Position numbers and translations under genes: made by a program. From NCBI GenBank assembly GCA_023386765.1, contig JAEWJD010000023.1, positions 1 through 7,214 of the forward strand: a stretch of 7,214 bases of DNA, given 5' to 3'. Origin of the DNA: Pseudomonadota bacterium. Its GTDB lineage: Bacteria > Pseudomonadota > Gammaproteobacteria > Burkholderiales > Burkholderiaceae_B. Positions 5,954-7,214 of this stretch are shown here, in pieces. Below the pieces are notes generated by a model, which saw nothing but the letters and a program-made list of their open reading frames with translations, was not told the DNA's origin and ran no database searches. Numbering within the stretch: the first letter of the stretch is position 1; the number at the start of each line of letters is the position of its first letter.

Positions 5954-6628
5954 ATGCCTGTCTTGCCTGTCGCCGCTCGCGATCCCCAGCCCGGCCTTGC
6001 CGGTTTGCACCTTTACACCGACAGCTCGCCCAATGGTTTCAAGATCACCATCGCGCTTGAGGAGCTGGGCCTGCCCTACACCCTGCATCATGTGCGCATC
6101 GAGCAGGGCGAACATCGCGAGCCCGCGTTTCTGGCATTGAATCCGCATGGCCGTATTCCGGTCCTGGTCGATGAGACCGCCGGCGTCACCCTGTTTGAAT
6201 CGGCCGCCATCCTGCTGTATCTGGCGCAACGCAGCGGCCAGCTGCTGCCGCCCGATCCGCAGGCTCGCTGGCAGGCGGTGCAATGGCTGATGTTCCACGC
6301 CGCCAGTGTGGGGCCCATCCTCGGGCAGCGCGTCCACTTCGAGTGCGGTGAGGGTAAGGACCAGCCTGCTGCTGCCCTGCGCTATCGGGGCTTGAGCGAG
6401 CAGGCCCTGGCGGTGGTCGATGGGGCGCTGGCCTCGGGCGGCCCCTATCTCGGGGGTGAGGTCTACTCAATCGCCGATATTGCCCATTTCGGCTGGCTGC
6501 ATATCGCGGCCATTGTGGGCTTTGATTTCTCGTCTCTGCCGCATCTGCAGGCCTGGTTCCAGCGCGTGGCCGCACGTCCTGCCGTGCAGCGCGGCATCGC
6601 CATCCCGGCCATCGCAACCGGAGCCTGA
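5954..6628 (+). CDS. Nu-class (YfcG/Ure2p-like) glutathione S-transferase
   Basis: The 224-residue protein has a thioredoxin-fold N-domain and a helical C-domain in the YfcG/Ure2p-like arrangement. LHLYTDSSPNGFKITIALEELGLPY (18-42) matches the YfcG start, with Ser25 and Asn27 in the places of YfcG Thr9 and Asn11, which contact glutathione. NPHGRIPVLVD (63-73) holds the cis-Pro, and FESAAILLYL (81-90) holds the Glu-Ser pair that binds the gamma-glutamyl group. GPILGQRVHFE in the C-domain corresponds to YfcG GPMLGQNHHF, and YLGGEVYSIADIA is the usual C-domain capping motif. YfcG acts as a GSH-dependent disulfide reductase and weak peroxidase, which may apply here, though the substrate is unknown. 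The extra 17 N-terminal residues before the fold have no alternative ATG. AGGA (5940-5943) lies 10 nt before the start. It is divergent from LysR2 and followed after 2 nt by a flavin oxidoreductase gene. Confidence 0.92.
   Translation: MPVLPVAARDPQPGLAGLHLYTDSSPNGFKITIALEELGLPYTLHHVRIEQGEHREPAFLALNPHGRIPVLVDETAGVTLFESAAILLYLAQRSGQLLPPDPQARWQAVQWLMFHAASVGPILGQRVHFECGEGKDQPAAALRYRGLSEQALAVVDGALASGGPYLGGEVYSIADIAHFGWLHIAAIVGFDFSSLPHLQAWFQRVAARPAVQRGIAIPAIATGA
6620..6623 (+). promoter_or_regulatory. Ribosome binding site of LLM oxidoreductase within GST 3' end
   Basis: GGAG lies inside the last codons of the GST gene, 7 nt before the ATG at 6631. Its location supports 6631 as the start and a translationally linked two-gene operon. 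Confidence 0.7.
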
Positions 6629-6630
6629 AC

Positions 6631-7214
6631 ATGCAAGCACGGAATCAGCATGACAGCGCGGTGCCCGAAGGGGCCTCGGCGGATGCCTTCGCCGGTCATC
6701 GTGGCTACCAGCGGCTTTTCCGAGCGCAGGCGCTCACGCTGGGGGTGTTCCTGCCATTGCGGCGTTTTGCCGGCGCGATGGAGGATCTGGCGGGCATGGC
6801 CGGCTGGGTGGAACAGATCGACCGGGCAGGATTCGGAGCGGTCTGGCTGCGCGACATTCCCTTGTGGGATCCCGAGTTCGGCGATGCCGGTCAGGTGTTC
6901 GACCCGTTTGTCTACCTGGCCTACCTCGCGGCGCGCACCCGCGACGTGGCGCTTGCGACCGGCAGCGCCATTTTCAGCCTGCGCCATCCGATCGACCTGG
7001 CCAAGTCGGCGGCGTCCATCGATCAGCTTTCGCAGGGGCGCCTGATCCTGGGCGCGGCGGCCGGCGACCGGCCGCGCGAGTTCCCCGCCTATGGCGTCGA
7101 TCCCGGGCAACGGCCTGCCCGTTATGCGCAGGCGCTGGCCGATGTGCGTCATCTGCTGAGCGCCGAGAGCATGGGATTGGATTCGCCGCTGGGACGCTTC
7201 AGACAGGCCCGCTT
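6631..7214 (+). CDS. Luciferase-like (LLM) flavin-dependent oxidoreductase, BA3436 type, 3' end missing
   Basis: The frame is open from the ATG at 6631 to the window end, giving 194 full codons of a protein usually about 300-350 residues long. The first ~33 residues include HRGYQRLFRAQALTLGVFLPL, the lead-in of the luciferase-type BA3436 subfamily (TIGR03571), so the early start is credible. Then come FGAVWLRDIPLWDPEFGDAGQVFDPFVYLAYLAART, VALATGSAIFSLRHPIDLAKSAASIDQLSQGRLILG and AAGDRPREFPAYGVD, all subfamily hallmarks. These proteins form a TIM barrel that binds FMN, usually as monooxygenases or F420/FMN oxidoreductases. The substrate of this subfamily is not established to my knowledge. A reductase partner is not in view. 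It begins 2 nt after the GST stop, so the two are almost certainly co-transcribed and probably under LysR2. Confidence 0.9.
   Translation, partial: MQARNQHDSAVPEGASADAFAGHRGYQRLFRAQALTLGVFLPLRRFAGAMEDLAGMAGWVEQIDRAGFGAVWLRDIPLWDPEFGDAGQVFDPFVYLAYLAARTRDVALATGSAIFSLRHPIDLAKSAASIDQLSQGRLILGAAAGDRPREFPAYGVDPGQRPARYAQALADVRHLLSAESMGLDSPLGRFRQAR

Noticed and set aside
5842..6060. Plus-strand frame starting ATGAGG through the LysR2-GST region into GST
   Set aside because: It crosses the operator and overlaps GST in another frame. It has no Shine-Dalgarno and no recognisable protein.

Overview
The window is G+C-rich (about 65% by eye) and reads as ordinary chromosome of a betaproteobacterium in Burkholderiales. 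Alcaligenaceae (Bordetella/Achromobacter type) is the best guess. This rests on the Bug-family solute receptor next to a class III CoA-transferase, the density of LysR regulators, and a native-looking fosA. The genus is inference. There are eight protein genes, two of them cut by the window edges. I saw no tRNA, rRNA, CRISPR array, insertion sequence, integrase or phage gene.

Layout, left to right. (1) 1-1146 (+): 3' part of a CaiB/formyl-CoA-transferase-type gene. (2) 1147-1495: a 349-nt gap with a strong imperfect hairpin, a weak terminator candidate and an AT-rich leader. (3) 1496-2473 (+): Bug/TctC-type periplasmic binding protein with a signal peptide. (4) 2474-2571: three successive hairpins between convergent genes. 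(5) 2572-3477 (-): LysR regulator 1. (6) 3478-3589: divergent intergenic region with a perfect CTTGAA-N6-TTCAAG dyad. (7) 3590-4000 (+): fosA, a fosfomycin glutathione transferase with its known metal ligands intact. (8) 4054-4851 (-): thiD, HMP/HMP-P kinase, convergent with fosA. (9) 4914-5843 (-): GcvA-like LysR regulator 2, upstream of thiD on the same strand. (10) 5844-5953: AT-rich divergent promoter region with a perfect T-N11-A LysR box. (11) 5954-6628 (+): Nu-class (YfcG/Ure2p-like) glutathione S-transferase. (12) 6631 to the end (+): 5' part of a luciferase-like flavin oxidoreductase of the BA3436 type, starting 2 nt after the GST stop.

Working together: the CoA-transferase and Bug protein look like an uptake-plus-CoA-activation pair for an unidentified carboxylic acid. 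LysR1 lies between that pair and fosA, and its dyad suggests autoregulation, possibly with fosA as a second target. LysR2, the GST and the flavin oxidoreductase form a typical regulator/divergent-operon cassette, probably for handling a thiol-reactive or sulfur/aromatic compound of unknown identity. thiD is a housekeeping thiamine gene.

I found no convincing evidence of a wholly new kind of system. The most useful leads are the two operator dyads, the GST-flavin oxidoreductase coupling, and the complete chromosomal fosA divergent from a LysR gene.
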